Notes under the pieces: model-generated
Database searches by the model: none
Told to the model about the DNA's origin: nothing
The model's input: the letters and a program-made list of their open reading frames with translations, nothing else
Position numbers and translations under genes: made by a program
Shown here: positions 10,886-24,000 of the stretch, piece by piece
Layout: each line of letters starts with the position of its first letter
Numbering within the stretch: position 1 is the first letter of the stretch
DNA from: Euryodendron excelsum
Taxonomy: Eukaryota; Streptophyta; Magnoliopsida; Ericales; Pentaphylacaceae
Assembly (NCBI GenBank): GCA_033060915.1
Contig: CM065387.1
Span: forward strand, 40,427,501-40,491,500
DNA length: 64,000 bases
Direction: 5' to 3'

Positions 10886-12129
10886 GCAAAGCTAGAGAGG
10901 AAGTACATGTGCCTGGGCAAATTTTGCCCTATTGTTCCTCTCTTTGAATGCCATGTGGCACACATTGTACTGGCTAAATCTTAAGAGTTAAGCAAAATTT
11001 GATCAATCTGATCAAAATCTGGGCACATATAACATACACTCCACCATCGGGAATGTTCGTTTAAAATTTACCTAAATAATTTTGCAATCCGAGAAAGATT
11101 TGGAAAAATCGGTTGCGTTCACAATGTTCTCCTAGTGTTTCTCAAGAACTTTGAATTTTTGAAGAGCTTAAAAGGTGTTCGGATGAATGAGATATCGTCT
11201 CGAAAAGTGTGTCCAAAAATACACTTTTGGGGAGCGTCTATGATATTCTTCGCGGGTATTCAAAAGTAGCTATTTGTGAGCCACGTGATCGGCCTTCGTG
11301 AAGCGATCTTTCCGATCGGACCGTATCGATGGAAAGTGCTCTGAAAATACTTTTGAGAATTTCTTAATTTACGCATTTCTCAAGTTGTTCGACGATGTGT
11401 TATTGTCAGGGAATCGAATAAAAAGACAACCTTGGCGAAGTGCCTGTGAGACACTCCAGAGGTTACTGAAAGTCATATGATGAGGGGTTTCGAGAAGCAA
11501 TCTATCTAATCGAGCCATATTAATGGAAAGACCTACAGACGAGCTTTCGAGAATTCATTGGTTTACTCATTTCTCAAATCATTTGACAATGCATAATAAT
11601 TAGGGAATCAGGAGAAAAGGCAACCCTAGCGGAGCCTTTGCAAGACGCTCCTTGGGACTTTTGTTGAGTCGGGAGTGTTTAGAGTCGTGGGGCTCACCTT
11701 GGGTTAAACAGAGGTGTATGATGAAAATCACCATTCAATACCCAAGGCCAGTGTAGTTTCGGGGTGCGTTCGGGCCGCTAGGGGTAAAACGGTTATTTTA
11801 ATCGAAATTGGTTGAAAAAGGTCAGAATGGGTTGGAGTGGCATGTTAAGCGTGCCAGACTATTCGGGGTGGTCCTAGAAGACGTTTTCATTGTTTAGTAG
11901 GATTTGTACTGTGTTGGGGTGTTCAAGGGCAAAATGATTATTTTGACCAGAATTTACTGGAATGAGACTGGAATTGGACAAGATGGCGTGTTGAGTATGG
12001 TTAACTGTTTAGGAACATTTTGGAAAAGCGGACTTACCATCTTGAGGGATTTTGAATTTTCTCATGACGTGCTTGTAGGCCTAAGGGCCAAGTTTGGTCA
12101 TTTTTTACCAAGTCGGGCTAATAGGTGCT

Positions 12130-12510
12130 GGTGTTGACCTAGCTGTTGGTTCCCAAGACCTAACTGTGCAGTGTTAGTCTTTGTGCTCGCCCAGTTTCAA
12201 AGAGCTACCTGAAGGGTGGTGTTGGTTTCTAAGAACGCCTAGTCTCAAAAAGCTATTTGTGAGGGTGGTGTTGGTCCCTAAAAATGCTTAATCTTGGAGA
12301 ACTACCACATGACAGACATTCTATATTGGCGGGCTAGCAGGCATCAGAAGTGAACCGTCTAGAATTTGATAAGGTGTTAGTCATAGAGATTGCCCGATCG
12401 CGAGGAGCTAATTGGATAGCGTTGGTTCTTGAGGTTGCCCGATCTCGAAAAGCTGCTTGGTTAGCATTGGTTCCTGAGACTGCCCGATCTTGGAAAGCTG
12501 CCTGGAATGC
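12130..12510 (-). repeat. About 45-50 bp degenerate tandem repeat in the presumed U3 of element 2
   Basis: On the plus strand TTGGTTCTTGAGGTTGCCCG starts at 12422 and TTGGTTCCTGAGACTGCCCG at 12467. Earlier diverged units have the form GGTGTTGGT...CTTAATCTTGGAGAACTACC. It occupies the place taken by the 81-bp and 157-bp arrays in element 1 but has an unrelated unit. Confidence 0.65.
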
Positions 12511-12684
12511 TTAAAGGCAATATGGTCTTTTCAGCTTCAATTAGGCCTTATGGGCCCAGGAAGCGATTAGTTGACTAGATTGGAGTTTGAAAGAGTCGTC
12601 TTAGGCTCATATGTGTTGTAATGTTTGAAAATTGAATTCAGTCGGCCCGGAGATTACCAAGCAGGCAAAAATGGGGTGCTTATA

Positions 12685-15600
12685 CTGACAATAGCTTCTA
12701 GTGCTTCAAAAAGTCTTCAACAGAGATGGTCAAGGTAGCGACTATATTTGTATGGTGTCAATACTTCTGTCGTTAAATCTGCTTGAAATTATTTGATGTG
12801 TCAACACTTCATTTTTCACTTCAGTCTTCAATGATTGATTCCAAGTCATCTTAAAACCTTTGAAATGATCTTACTTGAATGCTTGAACACTGAATAACTT
12901 CTTGAATCCTCATAAGATCTTAAGTTATCTTTGACGTGGAATTAATCCATTATGTTCCTCTATTATTCTTCATGTTTTTCAATCCACCAAGATATGCTTC
13001 CACCACTTAAAAATACTTCTTCAAGGTATATTGTGCTTATAGAGTAGCTTCAATCTCTTTAAAAATGAGACCAAATATTTTCATTGTAAAGTTCTTCAAT
13101 TAATCTTCAAATATTTTGTTGATCATTTTAAGCATCTGCAATTGCTTCGAAAGTATAATTACCTAAGTAATCTTCTTGTTGGGTACTCAACCATATTATC
13201 AATGACTCATAATATAATTTACACACTTAATTAAATTCATTAGATAATAACCACATGATTTTGTTATCATCAAAATCAACATAGGGATCAACTTTGAGTC
13301 AACAATAATACTACTTAATATTTGTCCCTTTGAATATGAAATTTATTAGGAGTAATATTTTCCCTTCACAAAAGAATTTAATTGATGTACCAGTTCAAGT
13401 GTCTGAGATACAATATTCAAGCTCGAATAGGAGAAATTGTTTAGTGCTTTTGGAGTACCATGCTACTCTTACTTCTCATCGCACATTATAGTTGACCATC
13501 TTCTTACTAGGTGAATATCGAGGTGGATTTGACACGTTTGTTTGGAACCTACCTATCAAGAGAATCTATTGCATTGTGAAATGAATGAGTAATAGTGACA
13601 TGATACTGTAAGACCATTGAATAATGTGTCCTCGAATAAACTTAACCCACCCCCCCAAAAAAAAATCTTGAATACAGGTACAAACCAAATCATATGGGGC
13701 TCTCGCCTTGAATTCTATTAAATATTATAGTTTAATTTTGATGCACTAGAATTTTTTTTTTACACGTGTAACACCAAAAAATGAGATGTATCCTGAACTT
13801 TTCTCTTTTATTATGCATGTTGTGCTTAAATTTTACAAGATACATTTCACATTTTAGTGCTACTCATATGTAAAAGAATTCTATACTGTGCATCACAACT
13901 AAACTCTAAATGGCAACCCCACATGCAGAAACTAACACCTAAAATGCCATTGTTGCATGGTAAAGTATATTCGGCTTTTAGAAATTAATCCTACCAGAAA
14001 TGGAAGGAACAATAACATCTCTAATATTCAAACGGAGGTTAAGTTATTTTACATAATTTTTTATAAAAAAAAAACTCCACTATAACACCGTGACAGTGAT
14101 ATTTTTAAAATTATGAGTTGAAAGGGCGAGTGTTAATAGCTACCTCATTCCATATAAAATTTTATACAAAAAGTCCACTTGCATATCATTATTCGTTATA
14201 GTAAAATTGCAACATGAGCAAATAAAAGTTTACCTTGACCTGAACAATGCTTCCATCATCAATTTGCATGCTTGGAGAGAAAGTAAAGTGATCTAATTTG
14301 ATAGATATCATCAACTTTCATTCAAAAGGTAGGTATGGTATTGAATCGATTGGCAAATAATCACCAAAACTTGCATTTGTTTATTCGGCTTATTCACAGT
14401 CAATTGTATTTGAATTTATTTATTGATATTACCAATGGTAGGTCTCTTTCATATTTTAGGGCTTGTATGAAAGTTGTGGAAGGAAAAGAAACTGAGAGAA
14501 GACTTGTAGAAAACAGTGATTATTTTCTTTGTTTGAATTTGTAAAAGTAAATAATAGAAAGAAAATAAGCTCCTCGTGTTTGAAATTCAAGAAGAGGAGA
14601 AAAGAAAATAATAGAGGAACCATCCATGAAAACGAAATAGAGAAGAAAATTAAAGGTGAGTAATGAAAATTTTCTATGTTTTTCTAATTTTATTTTCTTT
14701 CACATCCCTCCAAACTAGAAACGAGGAGGGAGAGAAAGAGAAGAAAATTTGTCTTTCTTCCTCTTGCTTTTCTCAAGCTCCAAACAGGTTGGTAATGCTG
14801 GAAAAGGTTGGAAAACAAGGTAATACTCAAAGTGATAGGAATGGAGCAGTCGAATCATCATAATATATAAATATTCATATCTATACTATATATTATAGTA
14901 ATAGATTAAAAAGTCTTTGATTTTAAAAGTTTTAATTTCTTTTTTTTTAAATAAATACTATATATTATAACAATAGATTAAGAGGTCTTTGATCTTGAAA
15001 GTTTCAATCCCTTTTTGTTAAAATTTTAAAATTTTAAAAACATAAAATACACGTGTCATATTGTTATTGGTTCCTTTGATTGATTAATTTATTTGTTCTA
15101 AATTTCATAAATGCTATGTTGATAATTATGGTAGTATTTTCAAATTTTCTTTAAGTATGCCCCTTTTAAAGTATCTTTATAAATTTGAATTTAAATTTGA
15201 AAATAAAAAGATCATGTGTTGTGAAATTATTAGCACTTTGTCATATACATGATATATGTGTCATAATATTATTGGTGCTTTCTAATTTTTCTTATTTCTT
15301 CAAAATTTTATAAATTCTATCGCTTACTAGAGGTAACAATGTTTTCAAATTTTCTTTAATATGCTCCTTCTAAAGAATCTTTTATTGGCGTAAATTATAT
15401 ATTAACTTTATAAAATAAAAATCACACATGTAATACAAGAAACTAAAAAGAAAAATCAATCTTTTGAGTTAAAATAAAATGAATAGAGCTATGATGAAAT
15501 TATTTTGTTCATTTAACCTTACGTTTTTCAAATAAAATGTGTAAAATTATTTCCATTTTCCATTTTTATTCTTTCAATTTATATAAAGTTTATCCAATGA

Positions 15601-16711
15601 TCAATTCAACAATTTTTTTAAATACCCTTGAATCATGATATTTTTGCAAGTATTTGTATAAAACTGAATTAGATGTAAAATTTTTAACTATAAAAAAAAT
15701 ATTTTACCTAAAGAAATAATAATGCTTTTAACTTCTTCTTCTTTTTTTTTTAATCTCAAAGGCTCTAATATGATTTTATATTACTTTGTGACATTGAATG
15801 AAGAATGAAGTAACTATGTTGTAGCATGATTTATTTCACAATAAAAATTATTGATTTTGACTTGACCAATATTTTTAAGTATAATTTACGCTAACATTTA
15901 TAATTTATGCAAGTATAATGACTACAAAAATTATGTTAGCTGAATTTAACTAAGAATACATGACAAAGTCATACTCTCTTTTCAATTGGTGCCTGCTAAA
16001 ATTTTAAGTAATTATTTTTAAAAGCTGATAATTAAACTCAAAGAAATATTCTCATGTATTGAATCATTAATGTTACTTAAAATTTTAAATTCATAATTTA
16101 AGAATAAGTTGCTTCATTAAGATTGAAATCAACCAGTACAATAAGCATTATGCTTAAGTGATTGATCAAGCCCCTCTAACTTAAAAATAAAATTTTTATT
16201 TAATTAAAAATTCCGGTTCTAAGTAACTATATATGCATATGAGTATACTCATAGATAATTCACCTAAATATATGATTTACACATTTAAATTTTGAAGAGA
16301 AAAAAATCACTTTAAAATATTCATATTAAACCTTTAATTTTTTATTGCAAGTTATAGATTTTTTCACAATCAACTTTTACAATTTATTTCAAGTCTAAAT
16401 TATTATAATTTAACATAAATTGCATAATATGTACAATTTATTTCATGTCTAAATTATTATAATTTAACATAAACTGTATAATAAGTGCAAAGTCCAAACA
16501 TCTAGAATAAAAAAATTATTTTTATAAAATTATTAAATTTAGTATTTATGTATATGTATATAAAATGATATTTTCTTAGAAAGTGACAAATGCCTAACCA
16601 TTCGCAGACTTTGGGTCGTGTGTAGCTTGTAGTGCGGCCTACATATGTAAATATATTGTCCCCGGCGGGAGGCAACTGCAGTCTATGCGTGCGAGAGAGA
16701 GAGAGAGAGAG
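12685..16711. other. Intergenic region upstream of monooxygenase copy A
   Basis: AT-rich, with no convincing coding potential. About 13700-14220 resembles about 28850-29040 upstream of copy B (shared CGCCTTGAATTCTA, AACTGACACCTA/AACTAACACCTA and TTATAGTAAAATTG blocks). About 13370-13440 resembles the 3' flank of copy A at about 22490-22550 (GAATTCAATTGAT...GTTCAAGTG). Both are traces of the tandem duplication. The rest, about 14900-16600, is AT desert in which I see nothing. Confidence 0.5.
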
Positions 16712-19700
16712 ATGGATGGGAGTGAAGAAGAGCATGAGATTGTGATTGTTGGCGGTGGGATTTGCGGCCTTGCCACCGCCCTTGCTCTACACAGGTTCCT
16801 CCTCCTCCTCCTCCTCCTGCCTTTATTTTTATTTTATTTTATTTTATTTATGGGTTATTATATATCGTAACAGTTTGCTTGGAACCATATATCTCTGTAA
16901 TTAAAGCTATGTATGTATGTACGTACGTATACAAGGATGCATGGTCAAAATTGAATGGAGTGTCATATACATATATACATATATGTATATTTGATGAAAA
17001 TTGATAAAAGAAAGGGACAGATAATGAATTGAATTTGCAGGAAGGGAATACAGAGTGTAGTTCTGGAAAGATCAGAGACATTGAGGGCAACTGGTGCAGC
17101 TATTGGCATCTGGGCTAATGGTTGGCGCGCCCTTTCTCAGCTTGGCGTGGCCTCTCAGCTCCGACAAACTGCTCTTCCTATCCAAGGGTATCTACTCTAA
17201 TTCACATCATTTTGGTAATAAATTTGCTATACGAAAATGTTATTCTTACAGAAAACTGGTACAAAAGAAATATCATCATAATAGGATTTTTCTTTAATTA
17301 AGTGTCGTCCTGATGGATATTTGGTTTTAGAGTGAAAGGGCTCTCGTCAGGTTGATTCGAGAAAATTTGAGGCCTAAAGTGATGATTTCAAATGAAGTCC
17401 TTTATATTTTTTAATATCATTAAGAATTTTTTTTTATTGAAAATTATAATTTTGTAAGTAGGTGTTTTCTCTTTTAAAGTTAAGGGAGTGTTTGGGTCAC
17501 CGACTTATAACTGATAAGCTATAAGTTACTTTAAAAAATCTACCTTTAAACATAGTTTTTCTCAAAAAACATAATTAGACATGAGCTACTTTTTTAACCC
17601 ACTTACCCAAACACATTTCAAAAAAGTTATAAGCATAAGTCATAAGTTACTAAATAAATTACGTCCAAACACCCCCTAAGTAGTGTGCTGATTTTGGCCC
17701 CTTTTTTTTTTATATAATAGGCAGTTTTCTCATTTGAACCAAGGGCCCCCTTTTTTTTAAACAAAAAGAAAAAGAGAGTATGTAAAAACTATATAGGGCC
17801 TTGAAAACATGTGAAGTTGTAAAATGTTTGTGGCCTTCAAAATATTTTTATCTATACAATCTTTTTGCTAAACAAATAGTTTTTCTATTTGAAGTTAACT
17901 AGAATAGTTGATTTGAGGTTTCTTTCTGTAACAAGCTTTTCTCAGTTGGATTAGGGCTTACAAAAGGATATGAAAACTATGTAGAGCTGTGATTATAGCA
18001 TGTACGGTTTTAAAAATTTGAGATCTTTAAATTTTTTATTTATAAAATTTATCTTATTTTTATTAAACCGATGTTCTTCTTTTCTGAAGTTTAGTGATGT
18101 AATTAACTTTGGGCTCCTTTTTTCCAACACATATTTTGTTCTTATCTGGTTTAAGACCTTTTTCCTGTTAAAAAAAAAATGTAACAACTATATAAGGCAT
18201 TACTAGGTTTTAAAAATTTTAGGGCCTTACAAAATTGAGGACCCAATGCAACAACAGCCTTGTTTGCCTGAAGGTTGAGCTGGCTCTAATTCTCATTTAG
18301 TTGCATCATCTTGAACACAAATTTTGTATAAATTTTCTAGCGGTATAACCTTATATTTTGCTATAATGGGCTGCAAAATCACGAGGGATTTCAAATAGCA
18401 TTTGTTATTTAAGCTAGGCCATATAATTGTATCACAGCCTTTGTTCCTCCTTTTATTTTTTGAGGGCAAAAAGTTTAGGACCAACTTATTTGATCTTTTA
18501 GATAGCACAATTTATCCCCTAAAATAATTCAGGCTCCAACCCATTTCATCCACAAAATGAGCCCACTCCTTGAAGAAATTCAGTCACCTAAGTCTGACAA
18601 TGTCTTAAATAGTTATTTTGCTTTTGTTATTCGATGGTCTATTTATTTATTTATTTTTTTAATTAACAATAGTATGCTTAAATTAACTTTTATAGGTATG
18701 TGTAATATATATAAGCTTATCATATATAAATGAGCCTTTAAAACAAAATAACTATTTAACAGGGGTATTTGTGAATTCTCACAGGAGCAAAGTGAAAATT
18801 ATTTTTGAAACTTAGGTAAAAATTATAATTAAATTTTGTGGGGACATTTTTAAATTTTCAAGGGATAATTTGAATAGTATGTATAAAACTATACGTAAAA
18901 ATGAATTATTTGAAATTCAGGGGAGGCAGCTGCTCTGCCCAAGTTCCATGTTTTAATTGAGAAAATTTACTGTCAATAGCATTTTGTAGGGAAAAAAAAT
19001 GTGAACTTTTTGTGTGTGAAGGATTAAGACATTGGTGCTACTGCCTTTATCTATAGAAAAAAAAATATATGTAGGAAGAAAACTGATCAGTTGTATAGCA
19101 TTCTTGTTCTTTATTTATTTATAGATATTGATATTACAGTTGTACTATGTGAGCTCATATGTATTGTTCTATATCTATCAATATAGTTCAATGGGAGCAG
19201 AGCAGTGTTTAACTAATACCAGATGATGATCTGTTTTGTAATTTTCTATACTTCAAACTCTGCAAAATTTTTGTTTCTAATGATGGTGCTTGGGTTGCTG
19301 ATTTTACTCTCCTAAAGTACAGTACATTGTTTGAGTATTTCAAACAACACTGGATTCAGAAGATAAACAATTTTTGAATGATCAGAACATTGATTTGGGT
19401 TATTGTAAGTAGTTCAATTTTGAATCAAAATAGAAACAATTAGAACTCGACTTAGAAAGCTCAGGACCTAATTAACTTATAGGAGTTAATTGAGTGCACA
19501 GCATGGATGGATTTCGATCTGTTTTGTAATTCTTAAATCACGACGAAACAATGGAACCACAGTTAATTGTGGAGGCAAATATCAAATACCAATAATTTAT
19601 GGAAGTTTCATGCCATATATACTACTACTACTACCACGGCATATATACTACTTAAAATCACAGGATTAAAACCTGCCACATCATTTTTTTTATGCATTTT

Positions 19701-22225
19701 CTTGTATTATTTTTATGTTTGTATATTGCAGAACTCACATGATAATTTCATCATATGACTGTTGGATGTAGTAATGATTCTATAGTATTGATGTGGCCAA
19801 GAGAAGAGTATGTGGAGGACACATTAAAAATGGCTTTTTATCTTTAATTCAATTGCTGTTGTTTGATCCTTAATCACTTACATATATGAATTAGTACTTA
19901 CCTCCGAAAAATGTAACAAATGTTGGGCAAACATGATGCTAATATGATATATAAACATATACACATATATGTAGGACTGGTGAAGCTCGATGCTTGAAGC
20001 GGAGTGACCTTATTAAGACACTAGCAGATGCATTGCCACCAGGTACAATTCATTTTGGGCGCCAGATAGTCTCCATCAAGCTGGATCCCTTAACTTCCTA
20101 TCCGATTCTCCAACTCCTTGATGGCAGGTCTATTGTGGCCAAGGTAATAATGAATTGTGTTCAATAGCTTACTCTATAACCAACTCATTTTTCATGCATA
20201 TATATATATATATCTTCTTGATCAACACTAATATAATTGATTGAATTATAGTGTAAGCAAGCCAAGCTAAGCTCTTTCGTTCTAGCTTTGTCCTCCAAAG
20301 CTAGAATCGAGGAAGAACAACGTTTCAATGTCATTCGAATAGTTTAATGCATTTAGCATTTTTTATGCATATATCTTTTGAATCATTTCCTGTACAGTAC
20401 TAAATAACATCAATTGCTGGCATTGTGCCACATGGGGAATGTTTCTTTCTCATCAAGTTATTTAAAGAAGTTATTTTTTTATTTCTGAGATAGAAAGAAA
20501 TTGCAAATTACTTGCATATACTGACACACACACGCATGTGTGTGTATATAGTACAATAGCTGCATATTAGGGGACTTTAAATATATAGTATAATTAGCTT
20601 TGTAGTAGTTTTGGTGAATCAATCTTGATTTAGCTAACCATTTGAATCGATTTAGGTTCAAAGCTTAAAGAACCTTTTTGAAAGAAAGATTTTCTGGTCT
20701 CAGACCCAAAAGAAATAAACTTTGATGAGGGAAATAATCAATTGTTTAAGCAGACAATTCAAGAAGAAAATTTTAGGTCATAATTCTTCTTGGTATCTCA
20801 CAGGTTTTGATTGGATGCGATGGAGCAAAGTCTGTGGTTGCTGACTTCCTTGAATTAAAGCCTACAAAAGAATTTGGTAGGTCTTCAGCAAGGGGTTTGA
20901 CGAATTATCCAAATGGTCATACATTTGCCCATGAATTCGTCCGAGTGAGGAGAAACAAAATTATGGTAGGAAGAATTCCAATTGATGATAAGTTAGTCTA
21001 CTGGTTCGTAGCTCAACAACTGACTCCTCAAGGTAAAGTCTTGTCCAATATAGTTGGTTTTGCTTGTTGCTTCCTAGGTGTAGCACAAGACATGCACATG
21101 TCAATGTTCTCATACTTTCCATTACAGCTTGGACAGTAACATTTTAGCAAATTGGAGGCAATAGCTTTTGAAAGCAAGAGTAGCATTACTTGTTTATGCT
21201 GAAAGCAAACAAAACATATGTTATTAATAGAAACAATATATATGGACTATGTTCTGGGATAGTAGATTACCAAGGATTTAGGTAATTGTTGAGTGAAATG
21301 CCAACTTACTTAACGCCCAACTCCAATACTTCATAATTTGAAACATTTTAATTAGAGTTGCATTGATTGTAGAGATCAGTTTTGTAAAAATTACTGGAGA
21401 ATCTATGAACAATTTCGCAACCTTCGTAATTTGTAGATATCAACTTTGCAATAATTTTAAATTATAAAAATGTTAGCCCAAATGAGAAAACAACTTCATA
21501 TTAACAAGTAATTAGGACAATTCTACAACATTTACTATGAGAATGCCCCTATGCAATTTTTGTTTAGTTTCAAATTGGTATAGGATGACTCTTGTTTTTT
21601 TTTTTTTTTTGGTTAACATGCTCAATGGTTTTACACTGCATTGGAATTGAATTTTTTTTTCCTGTATGTTTACTATTGTTTACATACACGAGCAGATGCA
21701 AAGGTGTCACAAAATCCGGAGCGTATTAGGCAGTCAACCCTAGACTCAACAGATGGTTTCCCAACAGAAATAATGCAAATGATAGAAGAAACTGACCTAG
21801 AGTCGTTATCTCTCACGCGTGTAAGATATCGTGCACCATGGGACTTACTCTTGGCAAAATTTCGAAAAGGAACAGTAACGGTAGCTGGAGATGCCATGCA
21901 TGTTATGGGTCCATTCCTTGGACAAGGTGGCTCGGCTGGTTTGGAAGATGCTGTTATTCTTGCTAGATGTTTGTCACAGAAATTTAGTGAAATTGATCAA
22001 ATTAGAAGCGGAAGGCAAATGATGATGCACAAAGTTGGAGAGGCAATGGATCAATATGTTAAAGAACGGAGGATGAGGGTGGTGCGGTTGTCCACACAAA
22101 CGTATCTCACTGGCTTGCTAGGTCAATCTTCATCACCGCTGGTGAAATTCGCCGCTATTGTTCTCATGGCTATTCTCTTCAGTAACAGACATTATCATAC
22201 TAGATACGATTGTGGTCTACTGTGA
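16712..22225 (+). CDS. FAD-dependent monooxygenase, copy A (MO1/MO2-like; exon 3 missing)
   Basis: Plant flavoprotein monooxygenase of the MO/FAD-dependent urate hydroxylase-like family. It would use FAD and NAD(P)H to hydroxylate a small aromatic or similar substrate, which is unknown. Exons read as 16712-16794, 17041-17187, 19975-20143, 20804-21032 and 21696-22225, all GT-AG and in phase, giving 385 aa. Motifs are G14-x-G-x-x-G19 (VGGGICG), acidic E37 at the end of the second strand (VVLERSE), the DG motif CDGAKSVV at 138-145, the GD motif GDAMHVMGP at 274-282, and a hydrophobic stretch VKFAAIVLMAILF near the C terminus. The 17-residue exon 3 of copy B is absent; the flanking phases match, so the frame stays open. 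The start is the first ATG after a GA repeat. AATAAA at 22275 is a possible poly(A) signal. It may be functional, but the exon loss makes that doubtful. Confidence 0.85.
17484..17676. mobile_element. Tourist-like (PIF/Harbinger) MITE in intron 2 of copy A
   Basis: A 193-bp element starts GGGAGTGTTTGG and ends CCAAACACCCCC (imperfect terminal inverted repeats). It is flanked by TAA on both sides (17481-17483, 17677-17679), the 3-bp target duplication of Harbinger elements. The interior is AT-rich and non-coding and contains inverted CTTATAACT...AGTTATAAG motifs. Confidence 0.75.
19620..19680. other. Exon 3 deletion junction in copy A
   Basis: Intron 2 of copy A matches copies B and C up to the TACTACTACTACTACCAC stretch. 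It then resumes at AAAACCTGCCACATC, which in copy C lies after exon 3. The approximately 200 bp holding exon 3 is absent. Short repeats CATATATACTACT occur on both sides of the junction. Confidence 0.75.
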
Positions 22226-22280
22226 GGCAGAGATTTTTAATTAGCATAAAATGTGGAAGGTCCATAGTGCACAGAATAAA

Positions 22281-23039
22281 ATGAGAAAAACTAAAGTCGT
22301 GGAAGTTTTGTGGAAGTTTGTTTTTGAGTTTGGTAGAACTGTGTATATTGTATTGCAAATCCTAACTCTATGGAGGTGCTATTTCTCTAATCAATTTTTT
22401 TTTTTAAACCTCATAAATGATTAGTGGATTTGAGCGGCCATTGGCACATGACCACCATTACCCTACCTTTCTCTAAATAGTAATGTCTAAAGAATTCAAT
22501 TGATACATCGGTTCAAGTGCCCTGAATAGAATCTTCAATCTTGAATTGATGCAATATTTTAAAAATTGAAACCAATCAGCCAGTTTAACCGTTGAACTGT
22601 CCACCGATACTAGAAATGGTCTGAACAACCCTCAAAACCCGCCGACAACTCTCCCTTCCCCATATAGCCTCTGTCTCAGAATTTCCGGCCACGGAAACCA
22701 ATATTCGATGTACAATCTACCTCTTTCTCTATATCTCTCATAGTCTCCGGCAACGGCAACTTCTATTCGATGGTGCGCTGTCCCCGGTAAGGGCAGCTAC
22801 TATTGGATGGGCTGTCTACCTCTTTATTGAAGAAGCTTGCTCTTGGGTCTGAAACCAAATACTAGTGCTGACATATATAAACATAGTATATCTATCTGTT
22901 GGAAGGTGATGATACATATAGTGACGACTCTAGGAATTTTTTTGTAGTGGCGTCATTCAAAAACGAAAATTTTACAAGTCCAAAACTTTACACTAATAAT
23001 GTCCACTACTTATGGCTAATGGAATTTGGGACTAATAGT
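22281..23039. other. 3' flank of copy A, no gene seen
   Basis: The first 110 bp or so are the remaining 3' UTR-like sequence. The block GGTCCATAGTGCACAGAA (22259-22276) has a fossil counterpart at about 41321. The rest is AT-rich with weak CCGGCAACGGCAAC-type repeats at 22680-22800 and no recognised coding. Confidence 0.5.
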
Positions 23040-23043
23040 TCCA

Positions 23044-24000
23044 CTACTTATTGATGATATATAAAGTGGCAGCATCTCCAGTAACTAGGGGCTGAATGGA
23101 ACTTAAGACTTTCTTCAACCATACTTCTTTGCCCATAATAGAAATTAGCAATTGAGCTAGAGTATGAGCATCTTTATTACCATCTCCCTTGACATGTGAA
23201 CACTGTTTGGATTTTAATGTTTTAAACAAAGCCTTGCCTCCTCAATGGGATAGCCCAAGATAAACTAATAGCTGATGAAGAGATAGACATTAAAATTTCT
23301 ATGGAATCTCCTTCTAGATATATGTCTTGCAAATCCAACTCTACTGCAAATTTGATCACTTGAAGAGCTGCGACTGCCTTTGCAACTTTCACATAAGAGG
23401 ACATCCAATTTCTCTCCCATTTTGCTGCAGTAATGTCTCCTTTACAGTCTTTAATAGCTATCCTAACTCCTCCATCCTGATTTGTTCCAATGACAGCTCC
23501 ATCAAAGTTCATCTTGTACCATCTTTCTGTAGGATGAGACCACCTTACCACTTGAGAAGGACTGCTTCGACTTTCAGAGCTTTCCCTGACTTGACAATAA
23601 TCATTTATGTACTTTACTGCAAAGGAAATCAGCTCCTCGGTGCCTTGTGCTTTACTCCATGCATGAAGTTGTTCCTATTAGTCTATATACACCAAGCCAC
23701 AGTAAAAAACATTACCATTTCCTTGGCATCAGCCTCTTGAGATATCTTCATGGTCCAAGTCATAAAGTCATCTATCCCCATTGTTTCAAGCCTGATGCCT
23801 AATGGGCAAGACAACCAAGTAAGTCTGTATGCAATGAATTATAGTTTCATTGGAGGCATCACATATATCATAGGCCAACTCTACATGAACTTTCCTCTTG
23901 AATAAGTAATCCTTTGTTGGGAGAATGTTAAACCAAGCTTTTCATATAAACACCTTCACTTTGCTGGGCATTTTTGCATTCCAAAGGGAACTCTAGATTA
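23044..24000 (-). pseudogene. LINE 3' region: zinc-binding RT segment plus RNase H-like domain, broken
   Basis: Minus strand. At about 24000-23870 it reads WNAKMPSKVKVFI, a TGA in place of a Trp/Arg codon, then KAWFNILPTKDYLFKRKV, the zf-RVT segment of plant non-LTR polymerases. From 23551 to 23222 it reads WYKMNFDGAV...GGVRIAIKD...GD...AVAALQVIKFAVELDLQDIYLEGDS, the RVT_3-type RNase H fold with Asp in NFDGA and in EGDS. A frameshift near 23225 leads to HVKGDGNKDAHTLAQL, the normal end of the domain. Stops and frameshifts show it is dead. No complete LINE is present. Confidence 0.8.

Larger units (their letters stand above)
7533..12684 (-). mobile_element. Solo-LTR-like retroelement 2, inverted sister of element 1 (about 5.15 kb)
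   Basis: Read on the minus strand it begins TATAAGCACCCCAT (TGTAAGCACCCC in element 1) and ends GGGGCACGACA (GGGCGCGACA in element 1). The stretch 7600-7975 is a clear reverse-complement match to about 5640-6005: a shared GGTAGCTACATGTC / GACATGTAGGTACC block, the GTTGCCAAACAA block and the CTAGTCGCACTC block. Flanking 5-mers CTAAA and CTGAC agree at only three positions, so the target duplication is weak. No gag-pol is seen. The presumed U3 carries different tandem repeats from those in element 1, so the two copies are old or of different subfamilies. Confidence 0.72.
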
